DNA from: Daldinia sp. FL1419 | Taxonomy: Eukaryota; Ascomycota; Sordariomycetes; Xylariales; Hypoxylaceae | DNA: 64,000 bases | Direction: 5' to 3' | Assembly (NCBI GenBank): GCA_025201765.1 | Contig: MU623402.1 | Coordinates: forward strand, 62,001-126,000 | Shown: positions 54,151 to 64,000 of the stretch, piece by piece | Layout: each line of letters begins with the position of its first letter | Position numbering within the stretch: position 1 is the first letter of the stretch | Notes under the pieces: generated by a model | Told to the model about the DNA's origin: nothing | The model's database searches: none | The model's input: only the letters and a program-made list of their open reading frames with translations | Position numbers and translations under genes: made by a program

Positions 54151-56051
54151 CAGATCTATTCCCAGGTCCACTTACACCCAGGGCCTACAGTACCTACTTA
54201 AGGCACTAACTACATAGTAGATTCAATTCGACCCCGTCCGACATATTTAGGTACCTCTTATGTTTTGTTCTCCCGGCCTCGATATATCGTCAAGCTAGGC
54301 CATTTTCCAAACGTCTGTTCTCGATTTGTCGAATCCCAGAGCGCCAGAAATGACTTGTTTATGGATCGTAAGGAGAGGGGAAACGTGTCTGCGTGTTCCT
54401 CGAATCACCTTACCGTATTTCCGATTTCCGTGAGGCACTACCGAACGCCTACCTACCATATTGTTAACCTACGTATTGTACACACAGCGTGACATACGTT
54501 TTGATGAAAATAGAATTGTCGCTCATGCTCACCCTCCTATTTAATTTAATTGGACTCGAGTCTAAGGTTAATATATCCTCCCTACCTTCCCAAATGCTCG
54601 ATACATAGTACTACCTGTATAGAAATATGGTTTAAGGTTCCTAGATCACCCAGTAGACGGGATTGACTACTGATCCTGGTATGTGGATTAGGAGTAGTTA
54701 CAGCTGCAAATAGTAGCTGAATGCTATGTACTGCTGCTTCTTCGAGGCACAGCAAAATATGCATACACTAGGACGATATTCCGTCCTTTGCCTAAGCCGA
54801 GAAAGATAAAAGTACAACGTCGTAAGCTCGTGTCTTCGTGACGGCAAGGATTGATGGAGGTAGGATGTGGGGAAAGGAAAAAACGGGCTTCGGCAGGGCT
54901 AGGAAAAGCCAACCAGTAGACGATCCCGAGTTTGCTCTCTGGCAAACTCCGGGGGTTAGCCTGCCCGGAATGTCTCCTTGTCTCCCCTGTCTCTATATCT
55001 CTCTATTTTTCTGTACTGTACATGAATACTAGTATATCCCCGAAGAGGGGAAAGCTAACGTCGGGCTCCTCTGTCACCGTTGGACCCCAATGGACATCGT
55101 TGTTGTCAGTGTTGCCAAAATCGTACCACATATTCGACGTAGTTATTGTACGTTCCATGTTCCATAGTAGGTAGTATGGAAATCAACATGTAGGCTCTTC
55201 ACTTCCTACGCGCTTCCCAATTTTTCACTGTACTCGTTAGGACTCGGCTTTCGCAATGTCTGTCTCTTAAAGCCGCGCGTTGTACAGTACAATATACTAA
55301 ACATCTTGTTTAATGTTAATGGACGGATGTGACCTTACGGGTTATCTACCATACCTATTATATCGCAAGTCCCTGCATACGTACCACTTTGTACTTCAAT
55401 ATTTCCGAATTGTGCGCGAAGAGGGAAAAAGAAGAAGAAAAACAGACGTGTCACCAATAGCGAAAATGGAACATCGGGACTATGTCAATTTGACCGTCTA
55501 ACCCTTGTTAGCCATTGATTTCCCCTCCATCATACGATTTTATCTTTTGCATTCCCTCTTCTGAGATCGATCCCCGGCTCTCGTTTTCTTTATTTTAGCC
55601 ACTCACATGGCGTCCTTAACTTCACCCACATGATTCGGTCTTCACGTGTATAACACTCCAGAGGCTCTCTCTGGCCCAACTAATCCCTGCCGTCTTACTT
55701 GTCTGTTCATACCTTGTTTATGGCGCTGTCAGTTCAAACGTCTTCAGCTTCAAACAGCAACCAGCCGTTCTCCCACCGGAAGAGGAAACCCTCGCTAGCA
55801 TCTGTCATCTGACAAGCCGCTGCCATACCTAACCCATCATCCGCTGACGCTGACGACGACTTCGGTCCTTCTTAATTGATAATCTGTTTAAGGCTGTTAC
55901 CCATGGTGATGTACATAGCTGTCTAACCTTAGGTATTCTCCCGTTGAACTTTTTACCAAACAATGTCACCAATAAAACTACCTAAATATATAAATATATA
56001 TATAAAATCATTTTTTTCTTTCACGATCCTGTTTCCTTAACGTATAATTCA

Positions 56052-56096
56052 TATTATTATTATTATTATTATTATCATTATTATTTTATTATTTTC
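56052..56096. repeat. (ATT)n microsatellite
   Basis: Imperfect trinucleotide run in the gene-poor stretch before the hypothetical 475-residue gene. Confidence 0.7.
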
Positions 56097-57107
56097 TCTT
56101 CTACCTTTCTCACCCATGTCCACAGGATCTGCACCTCGTGCCACTTGCAGCACGGCCCTAGCAATAGCCTAGGATAGGTAGGTAATTCGTAGCCAATGCC
56201 CTGGGATACCTAAACTAGCCTAACTAGCCTGGTGTGTAGATAGTTTACGTAGCATTTGTAACTCGAAAACCAAAGGAGGAAGAGGGAAAGAGACACAGGA
56301 CGTATACAAATGCAGACAGATGCACTTGGAAGCACATATACGCATATACATACCTACACACCTCTGGTACCAGCTGTCGGGATAGGTATTCCCGCCCCGA
56401 AAATATCCATCCAAGGGCCAAGGTATTGTACCTATGTTATGTAGTATGAAGTACCTAACGGTTAGTTAATGTATAATACTAGGATCGCTTTCCCCGGGTT
56501 TAACGCAGGCGGTGATCTTCAGCGTTCCGTCCCTCTCTCTTATTAAGCCGCCTAGCCAATCTCGCTGCCTCGGCGCATTCCCCTTCATACCATCCATCAC
56601 CCTACAATACACAATTCCGTATACCCTCAACAGAGATAATATATATGGTAATAGTCGGTGTTGACAATTTTAGCTCCCTACCTAAGTACCTACCTACTTA
56701 TCTACAAGATCCAATATTTGTTCGCACAGTAGAGGATACCGTGCTTCGACTTCTACTCTCACCCCAACATCAGTCGTGTTTCGAGCTTGATGAAGCATCA
56801 CGGTCCGCAACCTCTGGGGTCTTCTTGCTCACGGCCAATTTACGTTAGCTATAGATCAAAACGTTTATTCCGGCCAAGTCATAGTGGGTGCATCGAGCTG
56901 CAAAAAGCCCTAGGACTTCGTACACCTTGAAGCAATACGAAGGCACATAGAACTACCCGCGCGATCATGACACACTTCCCAACCTGAGCCAGATTCCTTC
57001 CCTCCTCTCTTCGACATCATCCGTGTTGATTCCTTTCTTCAATATTATTTTTCGTCCTCGCATATAGCTCACCAGAGTGCTTAAGCACTGGTCGGATAGG
57101 AGTTACT

Positions 57108-58535
57108 ATGGTCGTTAAGCTAGATGCACAGCAGACGTCCTTAGAACCCTTTGGACTTCCTTGGTCCTCCCGTCACGCGCGCCTTTCGGATGATGATCCG
57201 GGCCTAGGTAATAGTAGCAGGTCTCAGTACTTCCGGATTAGTGCGTCGGCGCCCAATTCGCCGCCAAACGTTGTACGAATTCTAAAGGCCGGGATCGGCA
57301 GTGATAATGGGAGCGACGGTAGCAGCGGAAATAAGGACCAGAACCGTGCCGACCGCAGAGTTATTAGCTCCAGCTCCCGCTTGGCAAAGATCCGAGTAGA
57401 ACTTCAGTCATGCAAATCCCAAATCCCGGCTGCGGTATTGTCGACGGAGGGCCGGCCGGAGCCCAGGAAGGCGAACTCAGCCCCAGTGGTTCTGCAGTCC
57501 CGGTCCGGCGCCGGCGAGGAAGGCCAAGAAGAGCACAGCAACGAAGTCCCCCTAATATCTAGGGTTGATTCGGCTCGAGCCCTGGTGGCAGCGGCGTTTA
57601 ACGCTACAGCGCCAAGCGAAGAAGGAAGGGACAGAACGATATTTTGTTTCCCCCGCGAGCTGTTTGCGCCGTCGTCCCTCATCTTCCGCCCCCCTAAGCG
57701 GGGGCGTGCATTGCACGATGTTGACGGGCCCGGAACAGGTGGGCTCCCATGTAAGAAGCGGCGGCTAAGATTGCATTTGGTGACAAGTAGGCTGTCGTTA
57801 CCATTCTCATGGCCAGCGACGCACATTCTGAACCGCGAAAGTGGTGACGATTCGCCTGTACTTAGCCACTTCCTTAAATTCGCTGCCATTGGCTCCTTGA
57901 GGAAAGCTGGCCACCAAAGCGCGTTAATCCGCAAAGCGGCCATTCTCAACCGAGTGAGGATTGGAGTGCGGCAGGCCGCTGCACTCAGAGGCCACACGGT
58001 GATCGCTGGGATGGCGGCTAGAGGAAATTCACTGAGCCATGGTTTACAACTGGTGACGACGTCCAGTAGTTCAACAGGGGCGCGTTTTCCTGGCCATATT
58101 CCCAGTCCTTACGACCATCCGATGCCTCCGGCATGGCGACCGCATACGACCTCGTTGCATCCTTCATCTATCGGACCAAACCCTTTAGTTCGGTGTATTT
58201 CTACGAGCAGAAAAGGCAGCCCCGAGAATAGGAGCCCTAGCCCAGCGGCAACTTGCCCATCCCCTCCACCGCAACCGAATATTCAATCGAGCACGCCAGA
58301 CCCACCAACGCAAGTGGAAGACGATGATATCGCATTTCCTTCTCCGGACCTTGAGACTCGATATGCTGACTTTTCGGACGATGATTTAGATGATGTATAT
58401 GCCGATTTCGGAGTGATATTTGGCTCTGGTGCGCGGTCACCCGAAGATGGTAGTGGGAACAGTGAGACAACCAGTGGAGAACATTTTTATGAAGAATACT
58501 TAGATGAGCTAGACGGAATCCGATGGATAGCGTGA
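57108..58535 (+). CDS. Hypothetical disordered Ser/Pro-rich protein
   Basis: Uninterrupted frame of 475 codons from the ATG at 57108. I do not recognise the family. Residues 1-190 are low complexity, rich in Ser, Gly, Arg and Asn (SSRSQYFRISASAPNSPPN, GSDNGSDGSSGN). A central stretch (about 200-310) is basic and more ordered, with 'CFPRELFAPSSLIFRPPKRGR', 'KKRRLRLHL' (a possible nuclear localisation signal) and 'LSHFLKFAAIGSLRKAGHQSALIRKAAILNRVRIGVRQAAALRGH', which is helix-forming and Ala-rich. The C-terminus is acidic (YADFSDDDLDDVYADFG, YEEYLDELDGIRW). An NLS plus acidic tail would suit a nuclear regulatory protein, but this is only a composition argument. The long GC-richer frame within AT-rich surroundings supports real coding. 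Confidence 0.6.
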   Translation: MVVKLDAQQTSLEPFGLPWSSRHARLSDDDPGLGNSSRSQYFRISASAPNSPPNVVRILKAGIGSDNGSDGSSGNKDQNRADRRVISSSSRLAKIRVELQSCKSQIPAAVLSTEGRPEPRKANSAPVVLQSRSGAGEEGQEEHSNEVPLISRVDSARALVAAAFNATAPSEEGRDRTIFCFPRELFAPSSLIFRPPKRGRALHDVDGPGTGGLPCKKRRLRLHLVTSRLSLPFSWPATHILNRESGDDSPVLSHFLKFAAIGSLRKAGHQSALIRKAAILNRVRIGVRQAAALRGHTVIAGMAARGNSLSHGLQLVTTSSSSTGARFPGHIPSPYDHPMPPAWRPHTTSLHPSSIGPNPLVRCISTSRKGSPENRSPSPAATCPSPPPQPNIQSSTPDPPTQVEDDDIAFPSPDLETRYADFSDDDLDDVYADFGVIFGSGARSPEDGSGNSETTSGEHFYEEYLDELDGIRWIA

Positions 58536-59161
58536 GGTATTATGAAGTTCTGAAAATATTAGCGATTTGCCTGGCATATTCTTTGGTTGGATATTAGGGA
58601 GATTGAGCGTTTCCTTTGCGGTTGATTTAGTGGAGGAAGATTAGCATGAGGTCTTTTGGTAATTAAAACGAGACAGGAATTGGGAAAACGATAAACTGAA
58701 TGCATCGTTGTTAGGAATAGAAGTATACCCGGGCCTCGCGGCGGGTTCGAATCAATAAAAAATAAAGTATCAAGATCAAGGCAATGGCCTCTTCTGCAAA
58801 CCAAACGCAATGACCGGTTCTTTACTATTATATCCCTATACCGACGAATAATTAATAAATGACTGCTTCCTCTTTGATTTTAAAGTGAATGGTGAACTGA
58901 TGAACAGTGTGTCGCATCTAAATGTTAAGAATATGAATGTTAAAAATATGAATACCCGGCATTTGAAATTGCCAATGCAAGATATTGTATGTGTGCTCTC
59001 AGGTTTTCATATTTTGATTATGTTAGGACCCCATCATGGCGATATGTTCACCAAAACCTGCTTCTTCTAAGTACCTAGGTAGTCAACAAGTCTATACCTA
59101 TCTGCCTAGGTAGGTTGGGCAAGTATTTGAAAGTTGAAATATGATTCGGGCTGAACACCTT
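58536..59161. other. Intergenic region
   Basis: Convergent spacer. A 15-base unit (AATGTTAAGAATATG) is imperfectly repeated near 58920-58950. No gene recognised. Confidence 0.4.
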
Positions 59162-59819
59162 CTAGTTTGCGGCCTGTAGCCTTTTCGCGCGATCTAGAGC
59201 AATATCAATCATGGCCTAGGACATAGGTCGGGTCAAGATGGGTCAGCATAAGAAGACAATTTTACGCCTCGTCAAAGCACTTCTCGTTGGAACAATATTA
59301 ACCTACCTGGATAGCTTCTCGCTGTTCAGCGAATATGTCACCACGGTTGATACGTTCCCGCATATTCTGCATAATTATGTCACGGCTTCGGCCGTTGACA
59401 AACACTATGTATCGTAGTCCAGGAAACCGAGCCTCATACTCTTCGTTTAGAGCTTTCAGTCTCGCAGCCTCTCCTTCTTTCACATCAGAGGCGCTATTTG
59501 CGTTTAAATGTGCTTGTTCAGCCCGACTTTGTGCGCTATCTACCTTCTCCTCGCCTAGACGCGGATGTGAGCTCAAGATGGCATGAAGCTCTGCCCTCGA
59601 GTCAGCAGTCGTTGGATTGTCTGCGAGCTGGAATAGGAGATCCCCGACATATTCGATAAGAGATGGGTAAGATGAGAAGGGGGTGCTATTCCGGATCGCC
59701 GGGACAGCTATTAGGTGAAGGTCTTGAGACGGCTCAAAGAGTAGATCAAGTGTGAATTCGATTTTATTATCATCAGCCTCTTGAAGCGAGGTAACGGGTG
59801 GTAATGCTATTGTTGCCAT
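59162..59819 (-). CDS. OHCU decarboxylase (purine degradation), two exons
   Basis: Exons 59819-59307 and 59215-59162 with a 91 nt intron (GTAGGT..CCTAG); 188 residues ending 'EAIQ|AMIDIALDRAKRLQAAN'. The pattern fits 2-oxo-4-hydroxy-4-carboxy-5-ureidoimidazoline decarboxylase: 'LDLLFEPSQDLHLIAVPAI', 'ELHAILSSHPRLGEEK' (conserved His-Pro-x-Leu-Gly), 'LKALNEEYEARFPGLRYIVFVNGRSR' and 'IMQNMRERINR'. The enzyme decarboxylates OHCU to S-allantoin after urate oxidase and HIU hydrolase, in the peroxisome or cytosol. No peroxisomal tripeptide is evident at the C-terminus (AAN). The gene stands alone here, next to Prp19 in divergent orientation. Confidence 0.92.
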
Positions 59820-60513
59820 TCCGTGAGATGTATTAGGTACCTAGGTAGGGAGGTAGGGAGGTAGGTAGGGAGGTAGGTAGGTAGATATGTCTCTTAAGCC
59901 TTGAGCCTCCAAGAGATACCTTAACTAGGTACTTACAATTAGAAGGGATACCTAGGTACATGGAACATGATAAGAACCTAGGTTATTGCATGTGCTACCT
60001 AGGTAAGGTAGGTACCTATGCACCTAGGTAGGTACCTAAGCCTGTGGTATTAGTAGGTACCCATTTCGCTGATTTACACAATAGTTTCAATCGATCTTAC
60101 CTAAAGGTAAGGTATGTATCAATTAATGGTGGGGTAGGTACGAGGTGGGGTTAAACTGCTGACTGCCAACAGTACGTACTATGTACAGAGGTATCTTGGG
60201 AAGGTACCTAGGTACCTCATCCTACCTACCTCTGAGCCACGCTACGGATAAAACAAGGGCCGCTACATGGAATAGGAAGATGTACCTAAAGTGATGTACC
60301 TCCTACTTCCAATGGAACTGACAACCTGGTACGGGTCAACTTCGGGTTAGCTTTAGTAAACCAATCATTACAAAGACAACATTGCGCCTGGGAACCTGCG
60401 AAGCTTTAGAGCTAAGCAACCGCTGAACTTGGGAAATTTTATTGACTGAGCTCAGCCTAGCCAGCAACTAAACATCATCAGACTCAATTACCTGTAGTCT
60501 GAGATCATACGCG
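59820..60513. promoter_or_regulatory. Bidirectional promoter region, OHCU decarboxylase / Prp19, packed with TAGG words
   Basis: From 59831 to 60240 the sequence is dominated by GGTAGG/ACCTAGGT units, including an imperfect array at about 59840-59884 right before the decarboxylase start and several palindromic ACCTAGGT sites (near 59941-60050, 60200-60220). This is the densest patch of the window-wide repeat. Confidence 0.55.
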
Positions 60514-62195
60514 ATGCTGTGTTCTCGTAAGTACCTACATATGCACTACAGCATTACGTGTTTGCTTTTATTTATCTATTTCTCGACATGTCTAACGCAA
60601 TTATAGTTTCCGGTGAAGCTCCTCAAGAGCCCGTCGTTTCCAAACTGTCAGGTGAGTTCGCGTAGCAATTCTTCGTATTTGCGCTATCAATTAACTAAAG
60701 TACATCGTTCAGGCGCCATATTTGAGAGAAGACTGATCGAAAAGTATATCGAAGAGAATGGAAAAGACCCAGTGAGCGGAGAGGACCTAACCCTCGACGA
60801 CCTTTTACCCATAAAATCTTCACGCGTCGTACGACCTCGACCGCCCACTCTGACCTCTATACCAGCCCTCCTGTCTACATTTCAAAACGAATGGGACGCG
60901 CTAGCGCTAGAAACCTACAACCTTAGAGAGCAGCTATCACGAACACGAGAGGAACTTGCGACGGCCCTCTACCAACACGATGCGGCTGTCCGCGTTATTT
61001 CAAGGTTAACTAAAGAAAGGGATGACGCGCGTGATGCGTTGTCAAAGGTGACTGTTTCGGCAGGCAGCACAAACAGTGGTGATGCCATGGCAGTAGATGC
61101 TGAGGCCTTGCCTGAGGAATTGGCCGCCAAGGTAGACGAGACACAAGCAAAGTTCGTCCTACAACTATCTTCCATCAAAGAGGCATGATTTGGCTAACAT
61201 TGGTAGATTATCCAAGAGCCGAAAGAAGCGGCCCATCCCTGAGGGGTGGGCAACAGCAGAAGACATCGCTTCATTCGCAGTCGAAGCGACAAACTCTCTT
61301 CCCGTTCATCAAGCTACCACGGTTAGTGTTGAGGCCTCATATGCCGCTGTAGGTGGATTGCAGGGTGATGTTGCCATATATTCGATTGAATCGGATAAGG
61401 TTGAGCGTTCATTACAAGTCAACGAACCCGTGACGGATTCGATATGGGACAGTTCTAGAATCTTCTTTTCGACATCCAAGGGATCCGTCAAAGTATATGA
61501 GAATGGAACTGAAATCGCGTCGTTCTCCGATCATGCTGGCCCGATTACGGGGCTTTCTATTCATCCAAGCAAGGAAATATTGGCGTCTGTAGGTTCCGAC
61601 AAGAGCTTTGTGTTTTATGACCTAGCAAATTTGCGCCGCGCTACACGTGTATACACCAATTCTAGTAAGTTGACATTTGTAACCCTATATGTTGGTCCGG
61701 TTGCTAAATTCCACTATAGCCTTGACAGCTTGCGCCTTTCATCCGGATGGCCATCTCTTCGCCGTTGGCACTAACGCTGGCGAGATCAAGCTATTCATGA
61801 CTAAGACAGGCGAAGAAGCTGCCTCGTTTCACCTAGGCGCTCCCGTACAAGCGATAACATTTTCCGAAAACGGTTTCTGGTTTGCAGCCACGGCAAAGGG
61901 ACAGACCACAGTTACTATATTTGATCTTCGTAAGGAAGGTCAGGCCGCACAGGTTAAGGTGTTAGACGTTGGTGGCACAGTACAGGATCTAGCATGGGAT
62001 TATTCACAACAATTCCTTGCAACAGCTGGACCCGCCGGAGTGACGGTGCAACAATACAGTAAAAGTTCCAAGTCTTGGTCGGAACCTTTACGATCAGCAG
62101 TTAGCGCAGTCAGTGCCAGGTGGACTGCAAACGCTAACAAACTTGTGGCCGTTAATGGAGATGGAGTGATTAGTGTTCTTGCAGCTAAAGAGTAG
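60514..62195 (+). CDS. prp19: Pre-mRNA-processing factor 19 (U-box E3 ligase, WD40), five exons
   Basis: Exons 60514-60526 (13 nt, MLCS), 60607-60651, 60713-61151, 61207-61664 and 61720-62195; 476 residues. The U-box is at the N-terminus (MLCSLSGEAPQEPVVSKLSGAIFERRLIEKYI, DPVSGEDL), the Prp19 coiled coil follows (LSTFQNEWDALALETYNLREQLSRTREELATALYQHDAA), then 'SKSRKKRPIPEGWATAEDI' and a WD40 propeller (GLSIHPSKEILASVGSDKSFVFYDL, TACAFHPDGHLFAVGTNAGEIKLF). The third intron, 55 nt, appears to use a GTTCGT donor with a CTAAC branch point; reading through it would hit a stop. Prp19 is the core of the NineTeen complex needed for spliceosome activation and is a K63-type ubiquitin ligase. Family very secure; the odd donor is inferred from the protein join. 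Confidence 0.95.
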
Positions 62196-64000
62196 TAACC
62201 CGAGCATGGAAATTTTGAATTGGTGGAAGAAAAGGAATCTATCATAACCAACCACTGGATGATGGGTAACTTAAGGTGTTCATGTATAATGTAACAAATG
62301 TATCTACAATGATACATTTTAATAGCAAAAGGGAAAAAAATGAAAGTGAAAATAACCCCATGACATACCTGCTTGTAGTTGAGTAAGAAGATTCAGAAGT
62401 TGAAATAGCTAACTTATAAGATATTGTTCCTTACATATTAAGGTAACTACCTGGGCACCTACTTACCTCGGTATCTGTAAGTCAAGGCATTTCAACTTTT
62501 CTAGCATTACTTAAGTGCAAGTAATGAAATATATATTAAATGCAATACACTTCTTAGAATAGTGTTGGTTTCTTGGACATATACAATACAAATCAAAATT
62601 AAATTAAATAACCTCTCTTGAAATATTTTGATTGTTCTTATTACAAAGTTGAGATGAAGATGAAGATCTGGAGAACCATATCTTCAAAATCTTGCAGCGA
62701 GTTGCAAGGCATCTTACTTACCTAACATATTAGATTAGAAGCTATGATATATGGGCTAGCACAACGTACCAAGCGGATTGTGACAGTTCTATTAAGATTA
62801 TGAAGTACCTCAAACCTTTTCTCTCGAAAGAAAAGCAACGTTATTTTTAGAACTAGTTATACCAACATTCTAAACCCGGTTTGGAATATAGTTGGGTGTT
62901 TCTAGATAGCATTACCCTTATATAAGGGGTGGGCTATAACACACATTACGTGGGTAAATATCTAACCTAAGTAAGTACCTACATACCTGTATATTTCTAT
63001 ACTGTATCATTACACGTATGTAATTGGACCGAGACCCAATATCTATAGAACATGTTATTTACATATACTTGCTGCACATATACGAAACAGGCTTGGCTCG
63101 TAAGGCTGCCCCGTGCGGCTGTCCACTAGCTCTGCGGGGCAATGCACTAGACCTATGTACAAGCAGGACAGACCTTATCTAAGTACAGGTACCTGATGCA
63201 TGTGCCCACTTTAGCAGAATCGCATCCATGGGAATAAGAAGCTCAGTTTCTTATCCGCCTGAATTTATTTGAACTATGTAGTACAAAAAATTTTTAAAGA
63301 AATTTTTATTTAAAAGAATTAAGCCATTTTCTTATATTAAGTTACTATGATCTCGATATGGCATAAATTCTCATGTTAAGGCATCTATTCTAACGGCATT
63401 TTGCTGTAGAAACCAGCATACCTAACGTGCTAAATACCTTATCTAATGTAAGTACTTAATTTTTTTTAGTCTGTGATGCGGCGTCATCCCTGCTGCAAGT
63501 AACAGGTAGTTAATGTTTTAATAATTAGAACCTCTGCGCACATACAGTAAGAGCGAACTACAAGGCTCGCGTTAATATGAATTTCGCCATTAAACATCGC
63601 AACCGTTCCCAAGCAGGCCAGCTTTCTACTCTCTTCCTACTGTGAACCAATTTAGGTTTACTTTTCTTTAGCCCCCTCTCACCATTTTTTTCTTTTCTTT
63701 AATTACCAACGTTTAATCCTACCACCCACTGCCTTATCAACTCCTTCTCTTCGTAACGTCTACAACGTGGCGCGGTGCAGCGGCAAGCATACGTTAACGG
63801 AGACATACCACTCCTCTATACGTCGTTACGAGGAAAGCGATGTTTGTTGATGCGTTTTCAATGAAATAATAACGCGGGATTGATCTCAAGAAATTTCTAC
63901 CATAGCAGTCCCGCACAATTAAGTCTGGTTGGTGAGTCTGATCTCTATCTGATGTTTTGCGGGTTCGCATAATTCGTGCGTTGAATCGGCCAGCATCATC
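62196..64000. other. Gene-free right edge
   Basis: AT-rich DNA downstream of Prp19. It includes an A/T palindrome-like stretch near 63285-63315 and pyrimidine-rich DNA near 63660-63710 that could be the 5' region of a gene beyond the window. No gene or RNA recognised. Confidence 0.4.

Larger units (their letters stand above)
52807..57107. other. 4.3 kb gene-poor region
   Basis: Contains a coding-like relic at about 53070-53330 (plus strand, interrupted by stops), a (CCCCAT)n repeat at about 54124-54150, an (ATT)n run at about 56052-56096, and a 30-codon frame at 55720-55812 (MALSVQTSS..) that could be a uORF or first exon. The last kilobase is pyrimidine-rich and probably the 5' region of the gene starting at 57108. 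No complete gene or RNA gene recognised. Confidence 0.45.

Noticed and set aside
58735..58760. GGTTCGAATC, resembling a tRNA B box
   Set aside because: No matching A box, acceptor stem or anticodon arm could be drawn around it.

Overview
The window is nuclear DNA of a filamentous ascomycete (Pezizomycotina, most likely a Sordariomycete). The evidence is short 50-100 nt introns with GTAAGT-type donors and CTAAC branch points, Zn2Cys6/fungal_trans regulator architecture, and fungal forms of Bim1/EB1, App1, Drs1 and Prp19. Intergenic DNA is long, AT-rich and full of TAGG/CCTA-type repeats. All exon boundaries were read by eye from splice sites, reading frame and family knowledge; no search was run.

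Left part (about 3.7-39.7 kb) is a polyketide gene cluster that best fits a fungal tropolone pathway. Its core is a 2606-residue non-reducing polyketide synthase with the order SAT-KS-AT-PT-ACP-CMeT-R, the architecture of 3-methylorcinaldehyde synthases (TropA type). Divergently transcribed from it is a FAD monooxygenase of the TropB type, which keeps the Arg/Tyr pair expected for oxidative dearomatisation. At 38.5 kb lies a TropC-type non-haem iron dioxygenase (the ring-expansion step). Further members are a flavin oxidoreductase resembling beta-cyclopiazonate dehydrogenase, a Zn2Cys6 regulator in six exons, a medium-chain reductase, a monocarboxylate-type MFS transporter, a small YCII-like protein and, more distantly, a P450 at 3.8-5.4 kb. 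Two genes of general cell biology, a chromodomain protein and the EB1/Bim1 microtubule plus-end protein, sit between the P450 and the synthase, so the left border is ambiguous. No terpene cyclase or hetero-Diels-Alderase was seen, which argues for a simple tropolone rather than a tropolone sesquiterpenoid.

Between 40.4 and 42.5 kb are an F-box/ankyrin-like gene broken by three frame changes and a compact three-exon Dabb (A/B barrel) gene. The right part is mostly conserved genes: an App1-type phosphatidate phosphatase, DEAD-box helicase Drs1, a kinase-like protein lacking the catalytic-loop Asp, OHCU decarboxylase (purine catabolism) and Prp19 (spliceosome, ubiquitin ligase). A degenerate SRPK-like kinase at 51.5-52.8 kb carries stop codons explained by C-to-T/G-to-A transitions, as expected from repeat-induced point mutation. 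A 4.3 kb gene-poor stretch and a disordered 475-residue protein of unknown function follow.

The likely pathway logic is: synthase releases a methylated aromatic aldehyde; FMO dearomatises it; iron dioxygenase expands the ring to a tropolone; P450, flavin oxidase and reductase tailor it; MFS exports it; the Zn2Cys6 protein controls expression. The first three steps rest on established family chemistry; the rest is inference from gene neighbourhood.
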